A stretch of 64,000 bases of DNA from Sialis fuliginosa (lineage: Eukaryota; Arthropoda; Insecta; Megaloptera; Sialidae). Shown piece by piece: positions 22,951-34,930 of this stretch. The position numbers and the translations under genes were made by a program. Under the pieces are notes generated by a model. It was not told the origin of the DNA. It saw only the letters and a list, made by a program, of their open reading frames with translations, and did no database searches. Position 1 is the first letter of the stretch. The number at the start of each line of letters is the position of its first letter. The DNA lies in assembly GCA_961205875.1 (NCBI GenBank), contig OY540813.1, forward strand, positions 8,651,001 to 8,715,000, written 5' to 3'.

Positions 22951-25517
22951 TATTCTTATTAATACAAATTGTACAATACCCACATACAAACATTGCCGAT
23001 TTTGTTGAAAAAAAAACTTTTTGTATCGGGTCACTGGTCAATAATTACTTCACTTGTCTTTTAAATCCTCTTTAGCGACCTCCCGGAACAACTTCCGTTT
23101 GCGTGCGGCACGAGCGCGTGAGGAGAAGTTTCTTACACCCACTCACACTCTCTGTGTGTGTGTGTGTGTGTGTGGTGTTTGGAATGATAGTTACGTAAGC
23201 TGAACTCGTTGCTTTTATGAGAAAGCTGGATAAAGTTTCAACTAACGCCGCGTTGGCTCGAATCATCGGCCGGTATTCGAGGTAGGTACATAATACGTCG
23301 GTGGTTTTCGAAATTCGTGTAATAATGTCCTAATTAAGAACAGATAATTTTCTCTGACTTCTTCCAGTCCTTTAGTAAAATAATTGTAGTGCATAAATGC
23401 ATTTTTATTATTTATTATAATATGTATATATATTAAGACTGGGAACTATTATGAAAATCGATTACATTGTAAAGGGTCTCTATCTCTCTAAATATTTACT
23501 CCTGCTCACATTGTTCTTCAAAATTAAAAAAGGAAGGAAAACATTAAATGATTTTTTTTGCCAATGTACCAGAGTATTGTATTTGTAAAATACTGCACAT
23601 TCTAAAAACGTTATCAAACTACACGAGAATTGCATAGTAAAAAGTGCATACTAGGAGTATATTACATCAGAAGTACCAACAAAAAAAGAAATACAATTCT
23701 AACCATAGTATAGGTAAAAAAAAACGATACTTGATTTTCAATTTAAATGAGCACATTATTGCAACTGCAGCAGCAATCAATTCCAATTTCATGAACTCTT
23801 AAACCGATTACTTATACATCTCTCGGCATCGGTATTTTTAATTAACTTAAAAATCAAACAATGCGCCACCACATTTCTAGCGATAGTTGCGACGTCGAGC
23901 CAGCAGCAAAATGTTTCTTCTTTCTTAGCTGAAACATTCTGCTTTATTGGCCTCGGGAGAAATTATGTTAGTGTTTTAAATGGCTCCGTACCGCGAAATA
24001 GATTAGTCGGTTGTGTGGCGAGCGTCTGCGCTTTCTACACGTGGTGTTATTCGGGGCTGATGTCAGACATTCTTCATTATCAGAGAACCAACTAACGAGT
24101 GCTCTCTGGGGACATATTTATTCCCAGTCCATACGTGTAATTAGTAATAATGACTATACGGGTATAGCTTATACACAAATGTTCCTAGATATATCTATAA
24201 TATTTAAAATAGAGGTGTTTATATAATAAATATAAATTAATGTAATAAAACGTATACATATTTTCATAAACTACAACATAATGTTTACGAGACCGAGATC
24301 GAGACAAATAATTTGAACGAGATGAGCCCGAAATAAGACTATCTGAAATTTCGTCTCAGTTTTTGAATAAAAATAAAAAATAACCCTTTTAATATAAATT
24401 TTATTGTGAATTTTATTAAGTACAAAGTTATTAATTAGATATCACATTGTTTCCAACCCTAATTTTCACTTCACAATAATATAATTACATAATTTATTGA
24501 AAGTGTTATTTTTTATTTTGTTAATGCTCTGAAATTCGGTATAGGGTTACAAAATTGTATTCTAAACAAACATTCTATTTGGATTTTTTTTTATATTTTG
24601 AAAAAATATAGTTACATAGTTTGTTTTTTGTTATTTTTACAACTCTGCTTATAAAACAACCGGTAGAAGACTAAATCAACTAATTTTTACATCAAGCAGG
24701 ACGATCCACAAATATCATTATGAAATTCGATTTTTTTTGTTCATTACAATTCTTATTACATCTATCCTGGAGCACACTTGACGTTTTTGTCTCTGTCCCA
24801 TGTACGAGACAAGATCGAGACAACGCCAGCTGTCAGTTAAATTGGAAACCTAAATTATATAGATATATGTACAATAACTTGTGATAACTTAAAAATAAAA
24901 TACCACAAGATATTTAAAAATGTATGGTTTCAGGAGCAGTTAACGAATGTTACATAAGAGAATAAACCCAAGTTTAATTTATCAAGCTATGTACAACAAA
25001 ATCCGTATTCCAATTATACCTTATCTCGAAACATCTTCTTTGCAATAAAAACAAAACAAAACAAAAACTTACATTAAAAACGTTTACATTTTTATGACAC
25101 ACGCACAAACGTTGTGTTGTGCATAATATAATGTTTTAATTAGTTTCTTTTTTGTGTGCGTATGCGCGTGTGTGCGTGTGTGTATGTATGTATTGTTGCA
25201 AATTGCTTGTTGTTTTCCCGTGCTCTTCACGCTAATGTTTCTGGATAATGTGCGTCGAGGATATATCACCGCGAGTCGGGTAGTTAGGTGTAATTGTTTC
25301 AGGAATTATAGATGATGTTTGTGTCAGATGATTGTTTAGTTAAATATTCATCACCAACTATTATATTTAATATTTATATATCACGTCGAAATACGCAAAC
25401 ATGTCTGGATTCCTCTTTATTATTATTTGAAGGTATACAATAGTATTATTGAAAAATACATAAATTTAGTTTTACAAATTCACTATTCTGTAATGCTATA
25501 ACAAATAACATTATAAA
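22951..25517. other. Non-coding DNA with an island and a (GT)n tract
   Basis: A GC-richer island at 23,060-23,290 carries (TG)11 at 23,153-23,174. Another mixed patch lies at 23,880-24,110. At 24,285-24,310 and 24,818-24,838 the segments ACGAGACCGAGATCGAGACA and ACGAGACAAGATCGAGACAA are direct repeats. They may be parts of one decayed transposon. Confidence 0.4.
23153..23174. repeat. (TG)11 microsatellite
   Basis: Uninterrupted TG dinucleotides over 22 bases. Confidence 0.97.
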
Positions 25518-25606
25518 TGAGGCGGTGAGTTTCAAAAATCGTTCGTTCCATTTAAAAAAAATCGAGATATCAGTGGATTTAACTAGTTTTGGAACTCACC
25601 GCCTCA
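25518..25606. mobile_element. Short MITE, internally deleted relative of 37,794
   Basis: TGAGGCGGTGAGTTTCAAAA at the left is mirrored by TTTTGGAACTCACCGCCTCA at the right. The middle, CGTTCGTTCCATTTAAAAAA then TCGAGATATCAGTGGATTT, matches the left arm of the element at 37,794-37,961. It ends 6 bases before the hammerhead-like repeat at 25,613. Confidence 0.8.
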
Positions 25607-25612
25607 AATATT

Positions 25613-25784
25613 TTGGTTTCTGGGTGTGTGCCGCATCGGTGCACTTTTAGAAGAGTCTTGAAGATGTCCACTGCAAAGTGTGACAAAACGTTGGCCGATT
25701 ACACGATCAAACCGATACGGTTTGCATCCAGAAGCCAAGATTAATTTCAAGATCATCGCGGAAGCCTTAAGACTTGTATCAAAT
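25613..25784 (+). repeat. Hammerhead-like palindromic repeat, copy 3
   Basis: It begins TTGGTTTCTGGGTGTGTGCC and keeps the core region CTTGAAGATGTCCACTGCAA, then GTGTGACAAAACGTTGGCCG. It closes with CATCCAGAAGCCAA and the shared tail GATCATCGCGGAAGCCTTAA. Compared with copy 2, the conserved GAAAC reads AAAAC, so any ribozyme core here would be damaged. Confidence 0.75.
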
Positions 25785-28700
25785 ATATATTTTTATTTTT
25801 TTTAAACCATTTGAAATCACCTTATAAAATGGGAAATTTACTAAATAATCTATCAAAATATTGATAATTAAGGCCGATAAATATTTATTAAAAATATATT
25901 TGATCTTAAAATGGAGGACCGGTCTGGAAAAATAAATAAAAACTATTCTAAATCAGCATCTGAAACAACACAAACACCGGAAAACACACGAGCTCACGTA
26001 GAACATTATCACATAGCCCACTCTCTCCTAACAAAATAAATCTGTTTACGTTTTTTTCTTGTGTTTATAGCACCTCTCTCGCTAATGCTTTATTTCCATA
26101 CACATTTGTTTAACGACCATGAATAAGAAGTTGTTCATATCAGTCTATAAAAAACATGGTAGGTAATTCTATTAGCTGAGTGGATATCTCAGTCCATTTC
26201 TGTGATGAAAGCGACCAACCGTAGTGTTGTCTTATAATTCACCGCAACAAGGATTTATTTGAATATTATACATTATTATTATACATATATATTATAAAAA
26301 GCAAATCACAAATATTTAAGATAAGTTAGATCAGATTTGTACCTAAAAATATCCATTAAAAAATAAAAATACGAGTACCCATCACAAACACGTTGAAATA
26401 TCCTTAATAACTTAATCTTCTGGTAATACATACCTATTTCATTCAGAAATAATCTCTATAGTGACATTTTTTTCAACGTACCACTCTTACAAATTTAACA
26501 GTTGGAAATAATTCTGTCCCATTATGATATTACGCATACTAAAAAATTCCATATCTAACAAAAGCATATACGTACGTTGTGTCACCTGTCTGGAAGAATA
26601 AAGCGCGCCCCATCTCGTTATTCTGGTGCGAGATACATCTAGGACAATATTGTTGTACGGAAACGATATATCTGTACTTTTTCATCAGTGCGCAGTGGTG
26701 TAATATATTAATAGTTATTATAACAATATAAAGCATTTTTAACTCACATTTTTAGGTACCTATATTAGTAAATTTTTAAGATTTATTGATATTCATGCAT
26801 ATGTTCAATTATATACATAGATACTAGAATTTTTCGTAGAGTTCGCCCGCATGCATTTCAAAATCAGTGAATGCCCACGACGCTACTGTCTTCTCTAATG
26901 ATGATGGTTTAATATTATAATAATATCAACTGTATATTTACTTAATATGGATCTGCTATATATCAATTATCGAATAATTTAAACTAATCTTCGGTCTTAG
27001 GATTTCTAACAGCGAAAGTTACATTCAAATCGGTTCAGTAGTTTGCATGTCAAGTTGAAACAGATAAATAGAAAAAAAATCTAAATACTATTAAAATAGA
27101 TTATATTGTAATTAATATATTGAACAAAATATGATATTTACAGATTTATTTATTAATATTGGTATGGACTAAATTTTGTTAATAAATATAATTAATGATG
27201 TCTATTAATATAGTAGAAATGTACATTACTAACAGGTACTAACTAAAACAAACAGACAATAGCTTCGTAACGTCATCAACGTTATATTATATGGTGTAGT
27301 ATAAAAAAATATTTATATTTTTAATACAACAAAAACTTTCTAAACAAAATTTATTTGTTATAAAATGTATATAATAAATTGTAAAGACTTTTTGAGTACA
27401 ACAAAACATTGTTATTTCTTTGAGAAGCTTTATAATTCGACTGCATGATTGATATGTGTAGTAAAGGGCTTGTTAGCTTACGGTAGGGAATTCGATATGT
27501 TATTGTTAAGGGGGAATTTAATACGGCTGTATATCACTCCATAAAAATTGTTTACTTTTCAATGCCGACAAAAATATTTTAACAGGTATTTATTTATATA
27601 AAGTATTTGTTAAAGTAGGCTATTTGCATAACTGCATTCATTTTGACACATTCCAAATTAAATTAATGCAAATTACCATATTTAATATGACTAAATCCAC
27701 GAAACGAGTACACACAAAGTTGAAAAACTTTAGAACGTAATATCATTTCACTTAATGCATGCAGTTATTTGAAATTTTTATATCCTGAGGGAGACATATC
27801 CGTTTCCGCTTGCACAAAATAGGCGGGGTATTTCAAAACATTAAAAACAAAACATGGTTCAGTTTTACGAATCCACCGCAGTCAGAAGTATATACATGTT
27901 ACACGTCAATTCAAATATAAAACCCTTCCATATTTTAGGATCGAAACTTCAGTTACGGTGGCATGGATTGTTGGGATTTTCATTTAATTTCGTACCGTAT
28001 ACAAGGGTTTAAATACTTTTTATATAAAACATAAAATACATTAGCGCCGAACTGTTCTCCAACGACTTTCTCAGAACGAAATATTTATATTCAAATGCTT
28101 TTATCAAGCTTAGTTTTAAGGGGCGGAATTTATGAATACGATTTGTGTTTCGCCGGTTTTTAAAACATAAATATATAACTTATAATTTTCTGCATAGAGT
28201 TTATCAAATTTTTTACACTAAATACTTTTTCGTATTGGCTGAGTGCAAAGTAGGTGGTGGGGGAAACGAAATCGATCGCAGCGCACGAGGTGGCCAAAAG
28301 GGAACTTGTGGCGGGCTCATTTTTAACTAAAAATAGAAAGGTCAACATGATTAACCACATATTGTCATAAAGAATATTCCAAAAAATATATTTTTTACTA
28401 TATTTTATTGAAATTATTTGTTTAATTACTTACTTTTCATTTTGACAGCTATGTATGTCAAAGCCCGACCTAGTTGTAACCGCTAGTCGGCGCTGTCATT
28501 GCGTACACTGCGAATTGATGAAAGTCGTGTTATTAAAACTATCTACTTTCAATCAAAATGTTTACAAATTGATTATTTTGAACCGATTTTCTGATATCTG
28601 TCAGTAGCTCATTGAGTTACAAAATCATCTTTTTACATATTAGCGTTCGATATAAACTTAAATAAGCATAACAAACATACATATATCACAAACAATAAAA

Positions 28701-29689
28701 AGCCAATAAAAATCTTGTCTACCACTGAATTTATCGGAAAACTCACCCTTACCCACCAACTAATTAATATGTTATCGTTTTTTGCTTACATCAAAAGAAT
28801 CACATTTAATCCTTATCCGCAGCAATATCAGGAAACCCGGGCGCAATAAACATATATATTTACATTCGTGGCAATAAAAGAAATTGATTAGATGTTTTTC
28901 CCTACCGAGAGTTCACCATTTAGAAACAAATTCGATAACACTAACTCTCACCCATAAAGTTGAAAGTAATAAAATTGGAGCGGCCACCACGAAAAGCAGC
29001 AGCGTGCTCGCTATCCAATTAATACAAGCCGTTCAATAAAATTGTGGATACACGCATTTTTACAGCCCAGTGCGAAATCTGTGCACGCGTGAACGCCCAA
29101 TGCCGGCCTTGACTGATGCGCGTCCGACGCGCGGTCAAACGATCGACCGGACAGTTCTTTTGTGTCTGTGGAATAGTGTGGGGACGGATCACCAAGAAAA
29201 TGTTTATCAATCTAGCATCCGCTATTAATAAAATTTCATATAATTTTTTTATATTTCCACATGAGTACTTCAATTGAATTTCATAGATTTTACTGACCAA
29301 ATTTTAAACTAATTCAAAACCCTTCTCTCACATCATTTTTTAGATATGGAATCTTAATTTTTCAAAATTTTAAAATTTTTAGTATTTCATAGATTATGAG
29401 TTTATTTATAACTCAATTATTATTTTAGTGCAATCTTTTAAATCAATTATAAATTATTGTAGAATCCTTAAATCGTAAAAATGTGATTAAAATAAAGATA
29501 TTTTACTTACAGTTTTTATAAATTTTGTGGAATAAGTCAGGAGAAAAAATACAATATGTAGTATCGATTTCAAATAAAAGTTTTTTTTTCGAAATCCAGT
29601 AGTCCAGTTTAATCTATATATAGGTTATTGTATATCCTCACAGATAGATTTTAGACACTAATGTACGTGTATGTACATAAGTCCAACTT
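25785..29689. other. Mostly AT-rich DNA with three mixed patches
   Basis: A retrotransposon 3'-end relic lies at 27,003-27,070 (AAGTTACATTCAAATCGGTT then CAGTAGTTTGCATG). Mixed patches lie at 28,240-28,325, 28,460-28,520 and 28,980-29,170. The 93-codon minus-strand frame over the last patch shows no known domain. No gene is supported. Confidence 0.4.
27003..27070 (+). repeat. Retrotransposon 3'-end relic
   Basis: AGCGAAAGTTACATTCAAAT, then CGGTTCAGTAGTTTG and AAACAGATAAATAG. Same signature as at 22,856. Confidence 0.5.
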
Positions 29690-29935
29690 GACGTGCTCAT
29701 AGTAGAAAGCCCATGGCGTCGCTTTGGGGCCCGTGGTGGCCTCATTAGCCGACGCTCGTTAGCGCCAGGGCGCGATTACCGCCAGAGTTACTGCCGACAG
29801 ATTCAGTTCGGATTACCGCGGATAGATTAGCGGGCCGACGTAACCGCCGCTTCACTCTACTATGTGTGTGTATGTCTGATAAACGGGCGGATCAACTCTA
29901 CTATCTGGTCAGCGATACTGCAAGATACAGTTGAG
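29690..29935. promoter_or_regulatory. GC-rich island with repeated GATTACCGC motifs
   Basis: GATTACCGC occurs at 29,774 and 29,811, the second inside GGATTACCGC, with a further GATTAG at 29,825 and GTAACCGCC at 29,840. GGATTA is the core bound by Otx/Bicoid-type homeodomains (known). Clustering of four related sites in about 75 bp inside a GC-rich island fits an enhancer, but this is inference. No long open frame crosses it. Confidence 0.3.
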
Positions 29936-30941
29936 TTTGAGTGCATGAAAAGCAGTTATATATTAATTGTAATTTCATCTGTGGTATAATTTTATTAAAT
30001 TCATTAAAATTATTTTATTTTCATTATTAAAAATTATCAAATACACCTATTTTTCTTAAAACTAGATTCATTTCAACATAAATCAAGAAATATAAAAATA
30101 TACCTACCAAGTAAACCTGAAAAATTAACTCCAATTCTGAACTCACAATTCTGATGTTATATGCATATTAGAACTTCATTTTGAGCCTCTATTTGATATT
30201 GTTAAGGCTCTAAAAAATTTCTTTGTTACCCTCCACGTCCTCCTAATAAATCAATTCAAACCCCAATTTCATCCTAAAATTCCTCATTAACGAACTTATT
30301 TTAGGTACCGAAGTTCAAATTTGTATTTTAAAATATTCCTTTAAGAAAAAAAGCTCCAAATAATTCAAAAACCATCGTAAATAAGAATTTTTTAAGACGA
30401 TTCGCCTCTTTTTCCCACCACGCCTTTTATTCGGAAATCTTTAGTAAAAAGTTAAATACATTTTGATATGAAGAAAGACCACAGAGTGGAGATAAGGTAT
30501 TTTAGCGACTATGTAAGATTCGCAAACACACTTCTCTAAATGCATATAACGATTTATTGATTGAAATACCTCCTCAGATTTTAAATAAAGTATATGCTTT
30601 TAAACAATATACACTGAGTTCGATGCTTGCGCGATACATCCCATTGTGGTCCCATCTGGCAACACGACAGGGAATCCAACAAAACATTTTAATTAACTCG
30701 TGAATATTAAATCCTTCTGCAACATACGGTTTTAAGACACATTACTGTACTCGAACGAACTCACTAATCTAATTTTATTTGCAATAAGAACACAACGTTA
30801 TGCTCAATTATTGAATATACATATTATTATCTACATTGCACATATGTGTGTATGTTACTTTTAGTGCTCTATCTTATTTAGCATTTTATAATGGATATTC
30901 TCTGACCTTATATTCCATTATAAAAAATATTTTATTTACTA
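29936..30941. other. AT-rich non-coding DNA
   Basis: No gene or repeat end was recognised. Confidence 0.5.
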
Positions 30942-30943
30942 TA

Positions 30944-31203
30944 CAGTGCCTTCCAAAAGTTCCGGGTCACCTAAATAACTTTTGAATAGTTTGAAATATA
31001 GGATTAAAATTTATAGGGGTACAATGGGATCACAAAGTCTATTATTTAAAAACAAAAACAACCACCCTCACACCTTCGGGGGGCTGGAGGAGGGGGGAGC
31101 CAAGAAATATTAATTTTGATTGAGTGAGCGCTCGTTCGAAAGGGCTTTCCAATAAATTTCAATCTTATATTTTAAACCATTTGAAAGTTATTTAGGTGCA
31201 CTG
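30944..31203. mobile_element. 260-bp MITE with TA flanks
   Basis: TA|CAGTGC...CACCTAAATAACTTTTGAAT runs at the left and GAAAGTTATTTAGGTGCACTG|TA at the right. The arms go on pairing through TTTGAAATATAGGATTAAAA. The left arm carries an 18-base extra segment after CAGTGC. The middle has a G/C-rich run, ACCTTCGGGGGGCTGGAGGA. There is no coding capacity. Confidence 0.82.
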
Positions 31204-31975
31204 TATACATTTTATAAATGAAGAAAGATATATTTTATTGAGATGATAATGGTACTCTATTAACGTGTTGAAATCTTGAGTTCGAATTTTTTTATGATTA
31301 CTAAACTTCATTATTCAGTACATTTCATGCATGTATAAAATATTCTTAATAAACTTAATACTTAAAATAGTCCAAAAAATAAGATTAAATGTATCATACA
31401 AAAAGAATCAGTTGTTCAAGAAAGATCAAACAAATTTAAAAATTAAATCAATCACATGACACAGATAAACTAAATTTGAATAAAGCCCTCTCCCTCCACC
31501 TCATCATTTAACCCACACCCAGAAGTGACCAGCACCGCCACCACCACCACAGGGCGGCGGGTATGTGAATATGTATGTATGTGTCCGTTCCATTCATCCC
31601 TTTACACACCCCGCGCAGTTCTAAATGACACAAATTCAGCGACGGACGTGATGTGCATGCGGCATTAGAGGGTCTTTGCTGCGGCGCCCGCATTCACGGC
31701 CGCCCTTAGATTAGGGCTTGAACAATCGCCAGTAATTTCCGACGAAATGAAACTTTTTTTATTTTATATTTTTCAGACGGTCCGGACAGAATAGAACACA
31801 CGCACACACTGGTTTTTATTCGATCGTGGAATTGAATTGATAGTGCGTGCGCGAACAGCGTTTTTGTATTTGTGTGTGAATGGATATGCTTTATTCTAAA
31901 TTAACCCATTTATATTTGGTTCTCATTTATATGGAGTTGATATTTAGATAAGTTAGTTACAAATAATTTAATTAA
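31204..31975. other. Mixed-composition island, 31,490-31,900
   Basis: An interrupted (ACC)n at 31,535-31,552 and GC-rich DNA up to about 31,730 carry a 61-codon minus-strand frame without recognisable features. It may be regulatory. The rest is AT-rich. Confidence 0.35.
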
Positions 31976-32280
31976 TTCAATGTTTGATATTTATATTTAC
32001 ATATACGTTTGTGCGAAAAACACAAATAAGAATGAAAAATAATATACATAGATATAAGATATCCGGAAAAGTATATTTATTACAAGCCAATTGCTATATA
32101 CATACATTTGTTATTTGGTTCTTTAATTCAATGTTTGATATTTTTTATTTGCATATTTATTTCTGCGAAAAATACACATTAAAGCGAAAAATAATATACA
32201 AATAAAACTACAATTGAATTAGTATTAGTATATTTTTTACGAGTCAATTGGAATATATGTACGTGTACTGCATACTAAAT
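31976..32280 (+). repeat. Tandem duplication of ~151 bp
   Basis: TTCAATGTTTGATATTTATA at 31,976 recurs at 32,127 in the form TTCAATGTTTGATATTTTTT. Each is followed by CTGCGAAAAA / GTGCGAAAAA, GAAAAATAATATACA and a later CAATTG segment. The two copies have diverged, so this is an old local duplication. Confidence 0.75.
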
Positions 32281-34376
32281 ATTATATTATGTTTATACAT
32301 ATGTAATATGTATCTGGCAAAAAATCTTCTCAACACAAATAATCTTTTAAAAAATCACACTAATCTGTGTATTGCAAATTTAAATTTCACTAAATTAAAT
32401 TGTAGCCTGCACGTGCAGAGTATATATGTACTCATGTGTGTGTGTATATATGAGTATATAGGTAGGGTAAATATACCAATTTAATCTTAATCTTATTAAA
32501 TCATTTATCTAATTAACTTGGTTTACATTAAATTATCTTACATTTATTATTTCTCTGGATTAATTGTTGGTACAATTTTATTGAAACTATATTTTTTATG
32601 AAGAATGAAGTATAATACTATAAATATATTTTATGTTTAGTTTAGTCTTTTAATAAGTATAAATATTTAAAATATAGCAGCTGTGACAATAAACTGAGAA
32701 ACATTTACAAAAATTGTCACATTACACACATACTACAAAAGGTACATTTAAAAGATTTAATAATTGTATCAGACACGTAGAACGAATAATATTAATTTTT
32801 TTGTACCAAGTATTGGTTCAAGTCTACCTTACTCAAAAAACACTACATACATATATATGTACAGTGTTTTATTTGTGAAAGGGGCATAGAGTGTCACGTG
32901 TCCTGGCAAACTGTGGCTATCACGACGGATTGTGGCTGTGCGACCAGCGGGTAGAGGGGGCGAGTTCGGAGGCACGTGGGGGAGAACTGGGTGTAGGGAG
33001 CTTGAATACGAGTGTGAGCTATGTAGACAGGACACTTTTTTAATGGAATTGTGAGGTTACAGCCGCGAATATCACCGCGCCAGTTATTTATTACATGTTC
33101 GGGTCGGATTTTTCGATGTAAATTCGGTTTTATGTGTAAGTTGTGTTTTGCGTACGGATTTCCATTTCAATCCTTGTGTATAGAGAAAACACTCACACAC
33201 TCAAGTGGGAGTTTAATTCAAAAGATTGCTTCGTTCCGTTGAGGAAACTGTACACTGTAATAAATGACTATATATGTGTGCACACATTTTTCTCTGTCGT
33301 GATTAGTACTCCTACAAGTACCTACTTGAGTTGTTCTATGATTTATTTACTTTACAATTATTCGGTAGATTTACATAATCGTTATAATTCAAAAAAATTT
33401 AAAATCATTGATGGATAACTAACTTTATTAGAAAATTTTATTTTTGAATACGTGCCTGACCTAATTATTAAATATTTGACTTTAAAATTATCACCTTTTC
33501 ATTTTTATATAATATGTAATATGGTAGAAAAAAATTGTCATACATATATCAATTAAAAACATCTATTAAAAAACGACATAAATTATATGTATTCAAAAAT
33601 ATAAAATATATTTTCATACGCAGATTTTACAAATTTATAAATAAGTATATTAGAATGATAATATTTTTATTAACAAATAATAATATTATTTATCAATTTC
33701 GACTTTTAATGAAAATATAGATATTATCTAATTATATATGTATATATTTTTATAAATAATGGCATTTTTGCATCTAACAATGGTATGAGTATGCTGGTAT
33801 TTTATTAGAAATGACCTATATATTTCTTTGTATTTAAGAAAAAATAATTTTTTGGGATGTTTGAAACAACGCCAGGTAGCATAAGATATCAGCTGTTTGG
33901 CTTTCATGACGGATTTAGTGGAATCAGATTTTTGGTTTCGTTTGCAAAACATATAACTTTTTTAGTCACTGTGTTGTTTCTATTTTTGGAAACAAAACTG
34001 TATTTCTTAGGTGGAAGATTAAAATCCGACCAACAGAGTAACTGTGTTCACATCATCACACGAAAAACATATCTACCCAGCGCCACGGGTCCACCGCCAT
34101 CACTTAGCATGACGACACGATTTAGCATATTGATGAAATGAAGCACGCCCTTTAGCCGACTCATCAGAATTAATACGCCAAATTTGTGATGACGGCGATG
34201 AGGCGGAGAAGTTAGATATAAAATAACCCAAGGGATGGTTGTGTTCAAAATACGAGCATTAATGGGTTCGAAGTTAATAATTTTATACACTGCAATGTTC
34301 ATTCTTATTTGATTCTTTCAGAAATAGTTAGTAGAGCAACTTCATGTGCATTTATTTTCAAACAATACATCTGATA
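32281..34376. other. Non-coding DNA with one GC-richer island
   Basis: The island at 32,870-33,240 includes GGCTGTGCGACCAGCGGGTA near 32,933. Overlapping frames on both strands show no family signature. A patch at 34,030-34,250 is also of mixed composition. The rest is AT-rich. Confidence 0.4.
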
Positions 34377-34378
34377 TA

Positions 34379-34928
34379 CAGGAAGTTTCATATTTGAATG
34401 CCATATATTTCACTTTATTTTTAATATACAGAATGATACATATTCTTTTTGAAAAATTGATCTTTTTAATAACTCTGAAACTACATTAGTTATTTTTTTA
34501 TAAAGCTTGGTTGGTGTAAGCAAGGTGTAGAGACACATCTTTTGAGAAAAAAACGAATTTTCAGTTTGATTATTTCGAATGAAAAAATTACAAGCCACAG
34601 CTTTTTTAAAAACAAACATTATTTTATTAATGGTGCTATATTTTGTGATAAAAAATATCTCTAGAATTTTTTTCTGTTCTTCAAGCAATTATCTGTCAGT
34701 GAAAAATATTTTACACTTAAAGTATTCTTTACACTGTTATAATAATTATTTAACAACTAATACCCGTTTTTGATTAAATAAGTTAATAATTTAATTGTTC
34801 TAAAAATTAATAACAAAATCTTGATCATTTTGTGTATCAAAAATAAAGTTAAACGGAACAATGTTTATATAAACTTTTTATCTTAAAGTCATTTACCGAT
34901 AAACCCCCTTAAATTATGAAACATCCTG
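34379..34928. mobile_element. 550-bp TA-flanked inverted-repeat element
   Basis: The left end TA|CAGGAAGTTTCATA and the right end in reverse complement TA|CAGGATGTTTCATA match except for one base. TA flanks both sides (34,377-34,378 and 34,929-34,930). The interior is AT-rich with overlapping short frames but no DDE transposase motif, so it is non-autonomous. The TACAGGATG end links it to the foldback at 4,519-5,441. Confidence 0.75.
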
Positions 34929-34930
34929 TA

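Noticed and set aside
24285-24840. Transposon bounded by ACGAGAC...GATCGAGACA repeats
   Set aside because: The two motifs are direct and not inverted, and no target duplication or shared interior could be found.
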